64,000 bases of DNA from Labilibaculum euxinicum (lineage in GTDB: Bacteria > Bacteroidota > Bacteroidia > Bacteroidales > Marinifilaceae), in NCBI RefSeq assembly GCF_009795715.1, contig NZ_WTCR01000001.1, positions 474,564 through 538,563 on the forward strand. Direction: 5' to 3'. The notes below the pieces were generated by a model, which was not told the DNA's origin, searched no databases, and saw only the letters and a program-made list of their open reading frames with translations. Positions within the stretch are counted from its first letter, which is position 1. Each line of letters opens with the position of its first letter. Positions 47,687 through 56,702 of this stretch are shown here, piece by piece. Made by a program: the position numbers and the translations under genes.

Positions 47687-50320
47687 ATGAATTCTAACGA
47701 AATCAGACAGGCATTTTTGGATTTCTTTGCCTCAAAACAACATAAGACTGTTTCTTCGGCACCAATGGTTATTAAAGATGATCCAACTTTAATGTTCACC
47801 AATGCGGGAATGAATCAATTTAAGGATATATTTTTGGGTAACACACCAATTAAATACAAGCGAATTGCCAACTCTCAAAAGTGCCTGCGCGTTTCAGGAA
47901 AACACAACGATTTAGAGGAAGTCGGTCACGACACCTATCATCATACCATGTTTGAAATGTTGGGTAACTGGTCGTTTGGTGATTACTTTAAAAAAGATGC
48001 CATCAATTGGGCATGGGAACTTCTAACTGATGTATTCAAACTGCCGCAAGATAGATTGTACGCTTCTGTTTTTGAAGGAAGTGCTGATGATAAATTAGGC
48101 CGTGATGATGAAGCTGCAGAATTATGGGCCAAGTTTCTTCCTGCCGAACAAATTATAAACGGAAATAAGAAAGACAATTTCTGGGAAATGGGTGATACAG
48201 GCCCATGTGGACCTTGTTCCGAAATTCATGTTGATTTACGTAGTGATGAAGAACGGAAAATAGTTGCCGGTCGTGATTTGGTAAATAAAGATCACCCGCA
48301 GGTAATTGAAATTTGGAATCTTGTATTTATGCAATACAATCGCAAAGCGGATAGTTCTTTGGAAGCTTTGCCTCATCAGCATGTAGATACAGGCATGGGT
48401 TTTGAACGTTTGTGTATGGCTATGCAGGGAAAAACATCAAATTACGATACTGATGTGTTCCAGCCAATTATTCAGACTATCGCAAAAATGAGTGCGAAGG
48501 AATATGGTAAAGATGAAGAAATTGATATTGCTCTTAGAGTAATTGCCGACCACATTAGAACCATTGCTTTTGCCATTACCGACGGACAATTGCCCTCGAA
48601 CAATAAGGCAGGATATGTAATCCGAAGAATTTTGAGAAGAGCTGTTCGTTACGGCTACACTTTCCTTGGCTTTAAAGAGCCATTTATGCATCGTTTAATT
48701 CCGGTACTAATTGAGGTGATGGGAAAACATTTCCCTGAACTGATTAAGCAGCAAAACTTAATCGAAAAAGTAGTAATGGAAGAGGAAAACTCTTTCTTAA
48801 GAACTCTCGAAAACGGAATTCGCCTTTTGGATCAAATTATTGATAAAACAAAATCGGAAGATTACAAAGTTGTATCGGGTAAAGTGGCTTTTGAATTGTA
48901 CGATACCTATGGTTTTCCGTTGGATTTAACGGAATTGATTTTGAAAGAAAACGATTTGGTTATCAACCGTAAAGAATTTAACGAAGAAATGGAAGCTCAG
49001 AAAAATCGTTCACGTTCAGCAACATCTGTTGATACCGGCGATTGGATTGAGATTTTAAAAGATGATGTAGAAGAATTTGTTGGTTACGATTACCTGACTA
49101 CTGAGGTAAGAATTACCCGTTACCGCAAAATTTCTTCGAAAGATAAAGACCAGTATCAAATGGTTTTCAACATTACTCCTTTTTATGGTGAAAGTGGCGG
49201 ACAAGTTGGAGATACCGGATACATTGAAGCGAATGGAGAAAAAATCTCTATTGTAGATACAAAAAAGGAACATGGATTAATTGTTCATTTTACAAAAGAA
49301 TTACCAAAAGATCCAACTGTAGTATTTAAGGCTGTAGTCAGCGAAAGCAAAAGAACTTTAATTGCAAATAACCATACAGCAACTCACCTAATGCACCACG
49401 CACTCCGTGAAGTATTGGGCGAGCATGTGGAACAAAAAGGATCTCTTGTAAATGCTGATCATTTGCGTTTTGATTTTTCGCATTTTCAGAAACTAACCGA
49501 GGAAGAAATTGCCAAGGTAGAAGAAATTGTGAATGCTAAAATTCGTGAGAACATCTCTATCGAAATAAAGAATAACATACCAATGACTGAAGCTGTAAAC
49601 CTTGGTGCAATGGCTTTATTTGGTGAAAAATACGGCGATTTGGTTCGTGTTATTAAATTTAACGATTCAGTTGAGCTTTGTGGAGGAACACATGTGAAAG
49701 CTACTGGTCAAATCGGGTATTTTAAAATTACATCGGAAAGTGCAATTGCTGCCGGTGTTAGAAGAATTGAAGCAATTACAGCTGTAAAGGCTGAACAATT
49801 TATCAACGATAAGTTGAATACCTTAAAGGAGATTGAACGCATTTTTAAATCAAATCAGAATCTGATTAAGAACATTACTGATTTGATGAATGAGAATTCA
49901 GGTTTGAAAAAAGATTTGGATGGTTTCATAAAAGACCGTTTGAAAATCGTTAAGAATGATTTGAAAGGAAATATCTCGGTAACGAATGATGTTAATATTA
50001 TTGCCGAATCAATTGCTGTTGCCAGCGCGGGTGACATTAAAGATATTGCATTTCAACTAAAAGGAGAAGTTGATAATCTTGTGTTTATTTCGGGTGCCGA
50101 TTTGGATGGAAAAGCAAACATTACCATCATGTTCTCGGATAATCTGGTAAAAGAATACGATTTGAATGCCGGAGCTATTATTCGTGAAGCTGCCAAAGAA
50201 ATAAAAGGCGGTGGTGGCGGACAACCATTCTTTGCTTCAGCTGGCGGTAAAGATCCTCAGGGACTGGAAAAAGCAATTGAAGTTGCCAAAAAAATGGTTC
50301 TTCATAAAATTGAAGAATAA
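47687..50320 (+). CDS. alaS: Alanyl-tRNA synthetase
   Basis: The 877-residue class II synthetase starts [14 protein letters not shown]. It contains the catalytic domain ([34 protein letters not shown]), the editing domain with zinc ligands [12 protein letters not shown] and ELCGGTHV, and the C-terminal oligomerisation domain with [14 protein letters not shown]. The start was chosen on promoter position and family homology; a longer frame adds 15 unrelated residues. It ends at a strong terminator. Confidence 0.97.
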   Translation: MNSNEIRQAFLDFFASKQHKTVSSAPMVIKDDPTLMFTNAGMNQFKDIFLGNTPIKYKRIANSQKCLRVSGKHNDLEEVGHDTYHHTMFEMLGNWSFGDYFKKDAINWAWELLTDVFKLPQDRLYASVFEGSADDKLGRDDEAAELWAKFLPAEQIINGNKKDNFWEMGDTGPCGPCSEIHVDLRSDEERKIVAGRDLVNKDHPQVIEIWNLVFMQYNRKADSSLEALPHQHVDTGMGFERLCMAMQGKTSNYDTDVFQPIIQTIAKMSAKEYGKDEEIDIALRVIADHIRTIAFAITDGQLPSNNKAGYVIRRILRRAVRYGYTFLGFKEPFMHRLIPVLIEVMGKHFPELIKQQNLIEKVVMEEENSFLRTLENGIRLLDQIIDKTKSEDYKVVSGKVAFELYDTYGFPLDLTELILKENDLVINRKEFNEEMEAQKNRSRSATSVDTGDWIEILKDDVEEFVGYDYLTTEVRITRYRKISSKDKDQYQMVFNITPFYGESGGQVGDTGYIEANGEKISIVDTKKEHGLIVHFTKELPKDPTVVFKAVVSESKRTLIANNHTATHLMHHALREVLGEHVEQKGSLVNADHLRFDFSHFQKLTEEEIAKVEEIVNAKIRENISIEIKNNIPMTEAVNLGAMALFGEKYGDLVRVIKFNDSVELCGGTHVKATGQIGYFKITSESAIAAGVRRIEAITAVKAEQFINDKLNTLKEIERIFKSNQNLIKNITDLMNENSGLKKDLDGFIKDRLKIVKNDLKGNISVTNDVNIIAESIAVASAGDIKDIAFQLKGEVDNLVFISGADLDGKANITIMFSDNLVKEYDLNAGAIIREAAKEIKGGGGGQPFFASAGGKDPQGLEKAIEVAKKMVLHKIEE

Positions 50321-50335
50321 TATTTTAGCTACAAG

Positions 50336-50380
50336 CATACAAAAAACGCCGTTTCGATTTGAAACGGCGTTTTTTGTATG
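50336..50380 (+). terminator. Terminator of alaS
   Basis: A perfect 20-bp stem (CATACAAAAAACGCCGTTTC and its complement) encloses a five-base loop, with a T run on the descending arm. Confidence 0.93.
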
Positions 50381-50438
50381 TTCTAATTTCTTACAGAATC
50401 TGACTGTAAAATCTTGAAGAGTTTACACAATCAAAACA

Positions 50439-50470
50439 GACATTTATCTGCCTTATTAAAGATAAATGTC
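50439..50470. repeat. Perfect 11-bp inverted repeat upstream of the cytochrome c synthase gene
   Basis: GACATTTATCT and AGATAAATGTC are separated by ten bases. No T run follows, so it is more likely an operator or RNA structure than a terminator. Confidence 0.5.
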
Positions 50471-50502
50471 ACAAGACAAAAAAGAGATTTACTTACTTAC
50501 AA

Positions 50503-50559
50503 CAAGTTACATGTTTGCATGAAAAAATAGTTTGTAATGCAAATGGCAAGTGTAACTTG
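50503..50559. repeat. Nested inverted repeats upstream of the cytochrome c synthase gene
   Basis: An outer pair CAAGTTACA/TGTAACTTG contains an inner pair TTTGCAT/ATGCAAA. Both are perfect, so the region could form a long interrupted hairpin or hold two operator dyads. It lies 124 bases before the start codon. The rest of the 302-base gap has no other recognised feature. Confidence 0.5.
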
Positions 50560-50682
50560 AGCTATTTTGAAATTATAAAGAAAAGCGTACCTTGAACTCT
50601 CATATTCGGAAACTGACGAAACATAAGGCTTTCATCCGAATTTCAATAAAATTCTTTTAAACGAAATAAAATTTTATCAACT

Positions 50683-53600
50683 ATGAATAAGTTTCTGAAT
50701 TTCCTATTCTCTATGCAAATGATGGGAGTACTCATCATTTTATTTGCTTTCTCAATTGGAACAGCAACCTTTATAGAGAATGATTTTGGTACTTCAGCAG
50801 CCCGTGTATTGGTTTATGATGCCTGGTGGTTCGAGTTAATGTTACTTTTACTAACCATTAATTTGGTGGTAAATATTTTCAGATACAAGCTTTACAAAAA
50901 GGAAAAGTGGTCTATATTCCTGTTTCATGCAGCCTTCATTATCATTTTCATAGGCTCGGGGATTACCCGATATATTGGTTACGAAGGCAATATGCACATT
51001 CGCGAAGGGCAATCAACCAATCAGATTACCACGATGAGTTCCTACATCAATATTCAGGCACGAACCAATAGTAAGATCAGTCAATTAAGCGAAAAAATTA
51101 CTGTTTCATCGGTAAAAACAACGGAATTTAGTGATGATTTGAATATCGACAATAAAAATGTTGAGGTATCACTTAAAACAATGATTCCCAATGCTCAATC
51201 GACCATTGCACAGGATCCGAATGGCACACCCATTATTGAGATGGTTGCGGTTGGTTCTACTGGAATGGCAGGAATGCAGAATTTTACTATAGCTTACAGC
51301 GAACAAAAAAACATAGGTGCTAATCTTATCGCATTTGGAGGTAGTCCCAATGCAAATACTATTGTTTTCGATTACTCGGATAGTTTAAGAATAATTTCTC
51401 CCTTTGAATTTTCGGAAGTAAGTATGATGGGCGGAGATCCAATTCCAATGGAAGCTAATAAATGGCACGTGGTATTCCCTAAGAAATTATACGATTTAAA
51501 CGGCACCAAAATAGTAATCAAAAACTTTTTCCCTGCAGCAATTTACAAATACATACAAGGCGGAGATAAGAATGCCCCTACGGTATTGGTATTTGATGTA
51601 AAAAGTGGAAATGAGCAAAAGGAAATGATTGTGAAAGGATCAAGTAATTATGTTGGCGTACCCAGTAATTTGATGATAAACGGTATTGATGTTGCAGTAG
51701 CTTACGGTCCAAAAACAATTGAAATTCCATTTTCTCTGAAACTAAACAAATTTATCTTAGACCGATATCCCGGCTCAAACAGCCCATCATCATTTGCAAG
51801 TGAAGTTACTCTTGTGGATAATGAAAAAGGGATTGAACAAAACCATCGTATTTTCATGAATAACATTCTAAAATACAAAGGATTCAGATTCTTTCAGGCA
51901 TCGTATGATACGGACGAAAAGGGAACTGTTCTTTCGGTAAATCACGACCAGTGGGGAATGAGAATCACCTACTTTGGTTATTTTATTCTGATGCTGGGTA
52001 TGGCCTGGTCGCTGATTAGTCCGGCTACCCGTTTTAAAGCATTGGGGGCAAAATCGAAAAGTATGAAAGTTATTGCCGTAACGGCTTTCCTGATTGCAGG
52101 CAGTCTGTTTCCTGCTTCGGCACAAAATGAAATATTACCTATTGTTCCATTAAAGCAATCGCAGGATTTTGGAGCATTGTTGGTGCAAGATAACGGCGGT
52201 CGTTTCGAACCCATTAATACCATGGCCAGCGAGGTGATTCGTAAAATCACAAAGAAAAGCAAGTTTCAGGGATATACTGCCGAGCAGGTTTTTCTTAGCA
52301 TGATTGTAAATCCACAACAGTGGCAAACGGTTGCCATGATTAAGGTTGGGAATTCGGAATTAGCTAAGGAACTTGGCATTTCGGGCAAATACGGATCGTT
52401 CGGACACTTTTTAGACCAACAAGGTCAGTACAAACTTTCGAAGAAAGTACAGGATGCTTATTCAAGAAAACCATCGCAGCGCACAGGTTACGATAAGGAA
52501 ATTATTTCGGTTGACGAAAGGGTTAACATCAGCTATATGGTGTTTACTGGTGAATTCTTAAAAATATTCCCTGATCCGAACGATGACATGCATGCCTGGT
52601 ACAATCCTACTGCTGAACTGGCTTTTTCCGGCGATGATTCTTTGTTTGTAAAAAAATCAATATTGCTGCTGGGACAAGCCTTAAACAGCGGCGATTTTAC
52701 AAATGCAGACAATTATATTGCAGGAATAAAAACCTATCAAAACCGTTTTGCCCAAAATGTAATTCCATCGCCTACCAAACAAAAAATTGAGATTCTATAC
52801 AACAATACCAATATCTTTAAAAGGTTATTCCCCTACTATTTATTAATTGGTTTCTTTTTAGTCGTGTTTCTGGTGATCCAGATTATCAACCCGAAATTTT
52901 CGGTAAAGTGGATTATGCGTGCAGCCATACTGATATTAGGAATTGGCTTTATCTTACACACAACCGGATTGGCTGCCAGATGGTATATTTCCGGTCATGC
53001 TCCCTGGAGCAACGGTTTTGAATCGATGACTTATGTGGCATGGGCATGTTTACTTTCAGGATTTATATTTGTGAAGAAATCGGATTTTGCCTTAGCTGCA
53101 ACATCTATTCTTGCAGGTTTAACTCTTTTTGTTGCACATTTAAGCTGGATGAATCCAGAGGTTACCAATTTGGTTCCGGTTCTTAAATCGTACTGGCTAA
53201 CCATTCACGTAGCCATTATTACTGCCAGTTACGGATTTCTTGCTCTGGCGGCAATTTTAGGAATGATCAACCTCTTCCTGTTCAATTTACAGAATAAGAA
53301 TAACATTGATAGAATTAAAAGCACTGTAACAGATCTTAGCCGGATTAGTGAAATGACTATGACCATTGGCTTGTATTTCCTTACCATCGGAACTTTTCTG
53401 GGTGGTATTTGGGCAAACGAATCGTGGGGACGATACTGGGGGTGGGATCCTAAAGAAACATGGGCACTGGTAAGTGTTTTGGTATACAGCTTTATATTGC
53501 ACATGCGTTTTATTCCCGGCTTAAAATCGGTTTACTCCTTTAATATTGCTTCGGTTTGGGGCTACAGCTCAATCTTAATGACTTATTTTGGTGTAAACTA

Positions 53601-53754
53601 CTATTTGGCTGGTATGCATTCGTACGCAAAAGGCGATCCTGTTCCGGTGCCAACCTGGGTGTACTACACCGTTGCAATTGTTCTGATTCTAAGTTTAACT
53701 GCTTACTTCAATTACAAAAAATACAATACCGAACCAGAAGAGGTGGAGGCATAA
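50683..53754 (+). CDS. ccsA: ResB-CcsA fusion cytochrome c synthase (system II)
   Basis: The 1023-residue inner-membrane protein joins an N-terminal ResB-like part (helices at about 8-90, large periplasmic domain, another helix near 430) to a C-terminal CcsA part with helices from about 710 on. The tryptophan-rich heme-binding motif WGRYWGWDPKETWA lies near residue 915, with conserved histidines in the flanking helices. It ligates heme to CxxCH motifs of exported cytochromes. The two multiheme cytochromes encoded 4-7 kb downstream would be substrates. Confidence 0.93.
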   Translation: MNKFLNFLFSMQMMGVLIILFAFSIGTATFIENDFGTSAARVLVYDAWWFELMLLLLTINLVVNIFRYKLYKKEKWSIFLFHAAFIIIFIGSGITRYIGYEGNMHIREGQSTNQITTMSSYINIQARTNSKISQLSEKITVSSVKTTEFSDDLNIDNKNVEVSLKTMIPNAQSTIAQDPNGTPIIEMVAVGSTGMAGMQNFTIAYSEQKNIGANLIAFGGSPNANTIVFDYSDSLRIISPFEFSEVSMMGGDPIPMEANKWHVVFPKKLYDLNGTKIVIKNFFPAAIYKYIQGGDKNAPTVLVFDVKSGNEQKEMIVKGSSNYVGVPSNLMINGIDVAVAYGPKTIEIPFSLKLNKFILDRYPGSNSPSSFASEVTLVDNEKGIEQNHRIFMNNILKYKGFRFFQASYDTDEKGTVLSVNHDQWGMRITYFGYFILMLGMAWSLISPATRFKALGAKSKSMKVIAVTAFLIAGSLFPASAQNEILPIVPLKQSQDFGALLVQDNGGRFEPINTMASEVIRKITKKSKFQGYTAEQVFLSMIVNPQQWQTVAMIKVGNSELAKELGISGKYGSFGHFLDQQGQYKLSKKVQDAYSRKPSQRTGYDKEIISVDERVNISYMVFTGEFLKIFPDPNDDMHAWYNPTAELAFSGDDSLFVKKSILLLGQALNSGDFTNADNYIAGIKTYQNRFAQNVIPSPTKQKIEILYNNTNIFKRLFPYYLLIGFFLVVFLVIQIINPKFSVKWIMRAAILILGIGFILHTTGLAARWYISGHAPWSNGFESMTYVAWACLLSGFIFVKKSDFALAATSILAGLTLFVAHLSWMNPEVTNLVPVLKSYWLTIHVAIITASYGFLALAAILGMINLFLFNLQNKNNIDRIKSTVTDLSRISEMTMTIGLYFLTIGTFLGGIWANESWGRYWGWDPKETWALVSVLVYSFILHMRFIPGLKSVYSFNIASVWGYSSILMTYFGVNYYLAGMHSYAKGDPVPVPTWVYYTVAIVLILSLTAYFNYKKYNTEPEEVEA

Positions 53755-53775
53755 AATAAATATATTTCAAAGTTT

Positions 53776-53805
53776 AAAGAGCTTCGCTTAGGTGAGGCTC
53801 TTTTT
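53776..53805 (+). terminator. Terminator of the cytochrome c synthase gene
   Basis: AAAGAGC pairs with GCTCTTT across a partly paired loop and is followed by T residues, about 20 bases after the stop. Confidence 0.7.
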
Positions 53806-53887
53806 CATTTTTTTATAATAGTCCTCAAACTGGACGGGCTTCTGCAATACTCCTAAACAAGTAACTCCTATAATCTGAGCGTGCTTT

Positions 53888-54036
53888 GTCAGCCTGCCGT
53901 AAGGCTTGCCACAATGCAACCACACAGAAATGACAAGGATCAGGCTGACTTGATTCTTTTATTCTTGAAATATTATTTTGGTACTCATGGTTTCACTTTG
54001 TTCGGCAGTTTACTTTTCTCATCTAAGGAGAAAAGT
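53888..54036. repeat. Intergenic inverted-repeat region
   Basis: The 359-base gap contains a perfect dyad GTCAGCCTG/CAGGCTGAC (53888-53949) and a second one, ACTTTTCTC with GAGAAAAGT (54012-54036), followed by GCCTTGCGGCTTGAGC. The sequence is more GC-rich than its surroundings and looks like a decayed dispersed intergenic repeat. No coding signal was found. Confidence 0.4.
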
Positions 54037-54066
54037 AAAAGCCTTGCGGCTTGAGCAAAAGAACAA

Positions 54067-54092
54067 AAAAGGAACCTGTTGGGGTTCCTTTT
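54067..54092 (-). terminator. Terminator of the cupin gene
   Basis: AAAAGGAACC pairs perfectly with GGTTCCTTTT; the minus strand continues into a T run. It lies about 20 bases after the cupin stop codon. Confidence 0.75.
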
Positions 54093-54113
54093 CTATATAA
54101 TAAAAGTATTTAC

Positions 54114-54560
54114 TTATGCTTTATTCGTAGTAATCACAAAAATGATGAGTGGCTCGTCAGTAGTGTTTTGCACCGAATGAAATCCCTCATTGCTTACTGC
54201 AGTGATGCTTCCTTTCGTGATTTTATGGGTTCTTACTTTACCATCTTCACCTGCCTTATCGGAATACTCTCCTTCGCCATGCACCACTACATAAATTTCT
54301 TCTTCTCCTCTGGGACCGTGATTGTGAAATCCGGCCTGATCGTACTTGTTTAAAAAGACCATGAAGCAACCAATCCTGTTATTTATCAACTCATCCGCAT
54401 CAAACATCTGCAAGAGGTAAACAATGCCATTGCCGCCATACATTGGCTGACGGGTATCTACACGAACAACCGACCTTTTGTCCTGTCCAAATGGAACAAC
54501 CGAAAGATCGATGTACTTCGATACAATATCAATTACCTGATTGGCATCCTTTATCTTCAT
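54114..54560 (-). CDS. Cupin-domain protein
   Basis: The 148-residue protein has cupin motif 1 in GFHNHGPRGEEEIYVVVHGEGEY, where the two histidines and a glutamate would bind a metal, and motif 2 with GFHSVQNTTDE. It has no signal peptide. The family covers enzymes and sensors, so the function is open. It lies 26 bases after the FKBP gene in the same direction and is probably cotranscribed with it. Confidence 0.85.
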   Translation of the reverse strand: MKIKDANQVIDIVSKYIDLSVVPFGQDKRSVVRVDTRQPMYGGNGIVYLLQMFDADELINNRIGCFMVFLNKYDQAGFHNHGPRGEEEIYVVVHGEGEYSDKAGEDGKVRTHKITKGSITAVSNEGFHSVQNTTDEPLIIFVITTNKA

Positions 54561-54586
54561 AGAATCGAATGGAGTTTGGTTCCCGT

Positions 54587-55420
54587 TTAGTTTACAGAGA
54601 TCAAATGGATATCGAAAATAAGAACTGATCCCCCAGGGATTTTTGAATAGTTATAGCTACCATAAGCCAAGGATGCAGGAACAAACAACTTTCCCTTACC
54701 TCCCTCTTTAAAATAGGTAATACCTTCTTTCCAGCCTTTAATTACCTCATCCAATCCAAAAGAAACTCCAGCAGAACTACTTTCATCAAAAACAGATCCA
54801 CTCAAAAAATAGCCTTTGTAGGCCACAGTTACATTCGACGTACCTGTTGGCTGTGCTCCTGTTCCTTCCTCTTCAATTGTATAATACAAACCTGAATCGC
54901 TTTTGGTTGCACTTATGCTGTTTGCTTCCAAATAAGCCAGTATATCTTCATCATTCTTTGCAGCAATCATTTCAGGAGTATATACCTCAATTTCAAAAAT
55001 CAGTACAGATCCTCCGGGAATACCATTGTAATCTTTACTGCCATATCCTAAATGGGCAGGTATTAATAACATTCCTTTACCGCCTTCTTTAAAATGGGTA
55101 AGTCCTTCGGTCCAACCAGGAATAACACCTTGTAAATTGAAGGAAACTAAATTCTCCTTACTATCGTCGAAAACCGTACCGTTGGCATAATAACCTTTGT
55201 AGGTAACTGTTACATTAGAAGTACTTGTAATTGAGGCTCCTGTACCCTCCTCCTCAATTACGTAATACAGACCCGATGCAGTTTTTTCTGCAGCTAAATT
55301 GTTTGCGAGCACATAAGCTGCAATCTCTTCTTCATTCTCTGCCCTGTAATCTTTTTCATCATCGGAACCCGAACATGATACTAAAAAGGCAAAACACAAG
55401 GCTAATAAGCTATACTTCAT
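54587..55420 (-). CDS. Double-domain FKBP-type peptidyl-prolyl isomerase lipoprotein
   Basis: The 277-residue protein has a lipoprotein signal (LALCFAFLVSC, C16) and two FKBP domains in tandem (about 45-133 and 180-275), each with VTVTYKGYYANGTVFD- or VTVAYKGYFLSGSVFD-like start, GWTEGL or GWKEGI, and a PGGSVLIF end. It should catalyse or assist proline isomerisation on periplasmic or surface proteins. Two full FKBP domains in one lipoprotein are less common than one. Confidence 0.92.
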   Translation of the reverse strand: MKYSLLALCFAFLVSCSGSDDEKDYRAENEEEIAAYVLANNLAAEKTASGLYYVIEEEGTGASITSTSNVTVTYKGYYANGTVFDDSKENLVSFNLQGVIPGWTEGLTHFKEGGKGMLLIPAHLGYGSKDYNGIPGGSVLIFEIEVYTPEMIAAKNDEDILAYLEANSISATKSDSGLYYTIEEEGTGAQPTGTSNVTVAYKGYFLSGSVFDESSSAGVSFGLDEVIKGWKEGITYFKEGGKGKLFVPASLAYGSYNYSKIPGGSVLIFDIHLISVN

Positions 55421-55539
55421 ATGATTTATAATTTGTTTTTAATTTGCCATATGGAACTTACCATACTGGAATAATTATCCCTCAATGTCAAAAACACCTT
55501 GGCATGGACGTTTCATATCTATCTGTTTTATAAAAAAAA

Positions 55540-55547
55540 CAAATATA
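55540..55547 (-). promoter_or_regulatory. Candidate -7 promoter element of the FKBP-cupin transcript
   Basis: TATATTTG on the minus strand matches TAnnTTTG exactly, leaving a leader of about 110 bases. The rest of the 333-base divergent gap holds a TGCCACGGCA dyad near 55614 but no exact promoter for the plus-strand cytochrome cluster. Confidence 0.45.
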
Positions 55548-55753
55548 GTAAAAAGTGGGAATCCTGCTTAGTAATCTCAAAATTGATCAGTATGACTGTA
55601 ATTTTCAAGATATGCCACGGCATGCCCCACCTCATTTATATCCCCTTTCACTTCTTGACCTTATAATCTTATTTAGAAATAGACGCTATCTAAATTACTG
55701 ATGCCCAACAATATTTTAATCCGAATTCCGTAAATTCATCTAAAACCATACCT

Positions 55754-56623
55754 ATGTCGAGATTTATACATGTTCTATCCTTAGTCTTATTTGTACTGAT
55801 TGTTTTAATTGCAATTGCAGTTCTTTGCTACTATGGATTCACCTACTATCATCTGAATGTTGAGGAGCGTTTCTATCATCCCGATCATCAAATATTGAAA
55901 CCAAGTGGTATTGTTGGGCATGGTTTGGGAATTATTGGTTCGCTGCTGATTATTATAGGTGTGTTTATGTATATGGTTAGAAAACGAATTGCGCGTTTTT
56001 CGAGAATTGGAATTCTAAAATACTGGCTCGAATTTCATATTTTCCTGTGTTCGCTCGGACCTGTTTTGATTCTCTTTCATACAGCCTTTAAATTTGGAGG
56101 AATTGTCTCCATTTCGTTTTGGAGTATGGTAGCAGTTGTTATTAGCGGTATTATTGGGCGATTCATCTATATTCAAATTCCCAGAACAATAGAAGGCCGG
56201 GAATTGAGTTTATTAGAAGTAAGAGATACAAAAACTGACGTTGGTGCACTGCTGAAGAAAGAGTACAATTTGAATGAAGAAAGCCATCAAATTATTGTGG
56301 CATCGGTAGCCGGAAATTCTGATAACAATTCAGGTTTGCTTCTGTTCCGATTACTAAGAAAAATGGCAAAAGATAGAAAGACCTATAAAAAAATAGATTC
56401 TGAACTGAAACGAAACAAACTCTCCCAAGCCGAACGGAAAAAAATTAAGCGTTTGGTGATTCATGAAATTACTTTGAACCGTAAGATTGATCGACTGAAC
56501 TACATGCAAAAGCTTTTTAAATACTGGCATGTTGCCCATCTGCCTTTTGCACTGGTGATGTTGGTTATTTTACTCATTCATGTAGCAGTTACCATCATTT
56601 TTGGATACAAATGGATATTCTGA
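55754..56623 (+). CDS. Putative two-heme cytochrome b-type membrane protein
   Basis: The 289-residue protein has about five membrane helices (8-28, 54-75, 92-112, 120-140, 262-284) and a basic cytoplasmic loop of about 115 residues between the last two. Helix 3 holds H95 and H109, helix 5 holds H262 and H276; each pair is 14 residues apart and the four could ligate two b-type hemes stacked across the membrane. H56 (GHG) and H259 are further candidates. I do not recognise a named family. It begins a five-gene same-strand cluster with an Fe-S flavoprotein and multiheme cytochromes, which suggests quinol or electron transfer at the inner membrane. Confidence 0.75.
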   Translation: MSRFIHVLSLVLFVLIVLIAIAVLCYYGFTYYHLNVEERFYHPDHQILKPSGIVGHGLGIIGSLLIIIGVFMYMVRKRIARFSRIGILKYWLEFHIFLCSLGPVLILFHTAFKFGGIVSISFWSMVAVVISGIIGRFIYIQIPRTIEGRELSLLEVRDTKTDVGALLKKEYNLNEESHQIIVASVAGNSDNNSGLLLFRLLRKMAKDRKTYKKIDSELKRNKLSQAERKKIKRLVIHEITLNRKIDRLNYMQKLFKYWHVAHLPFALVMLVILLIHVAVTIIFGYKWIF

Positions 56624-56702
56624 TATTAATAGATATGAGATTCCAGCTGTGAGAAATGAGATTGATATACTCAAATAAAACTCCAATATCTTTCTTCATA
56701 AG

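Noticed and set aside
55500..55515. TGGCATGGACGTTTCA as a sigma54 promoter of the cytochrome cluster
   Set aside because: The essential GC of the -12 element is TC here, and the site is about 240 bases from the first gene. Not strong enough to call.
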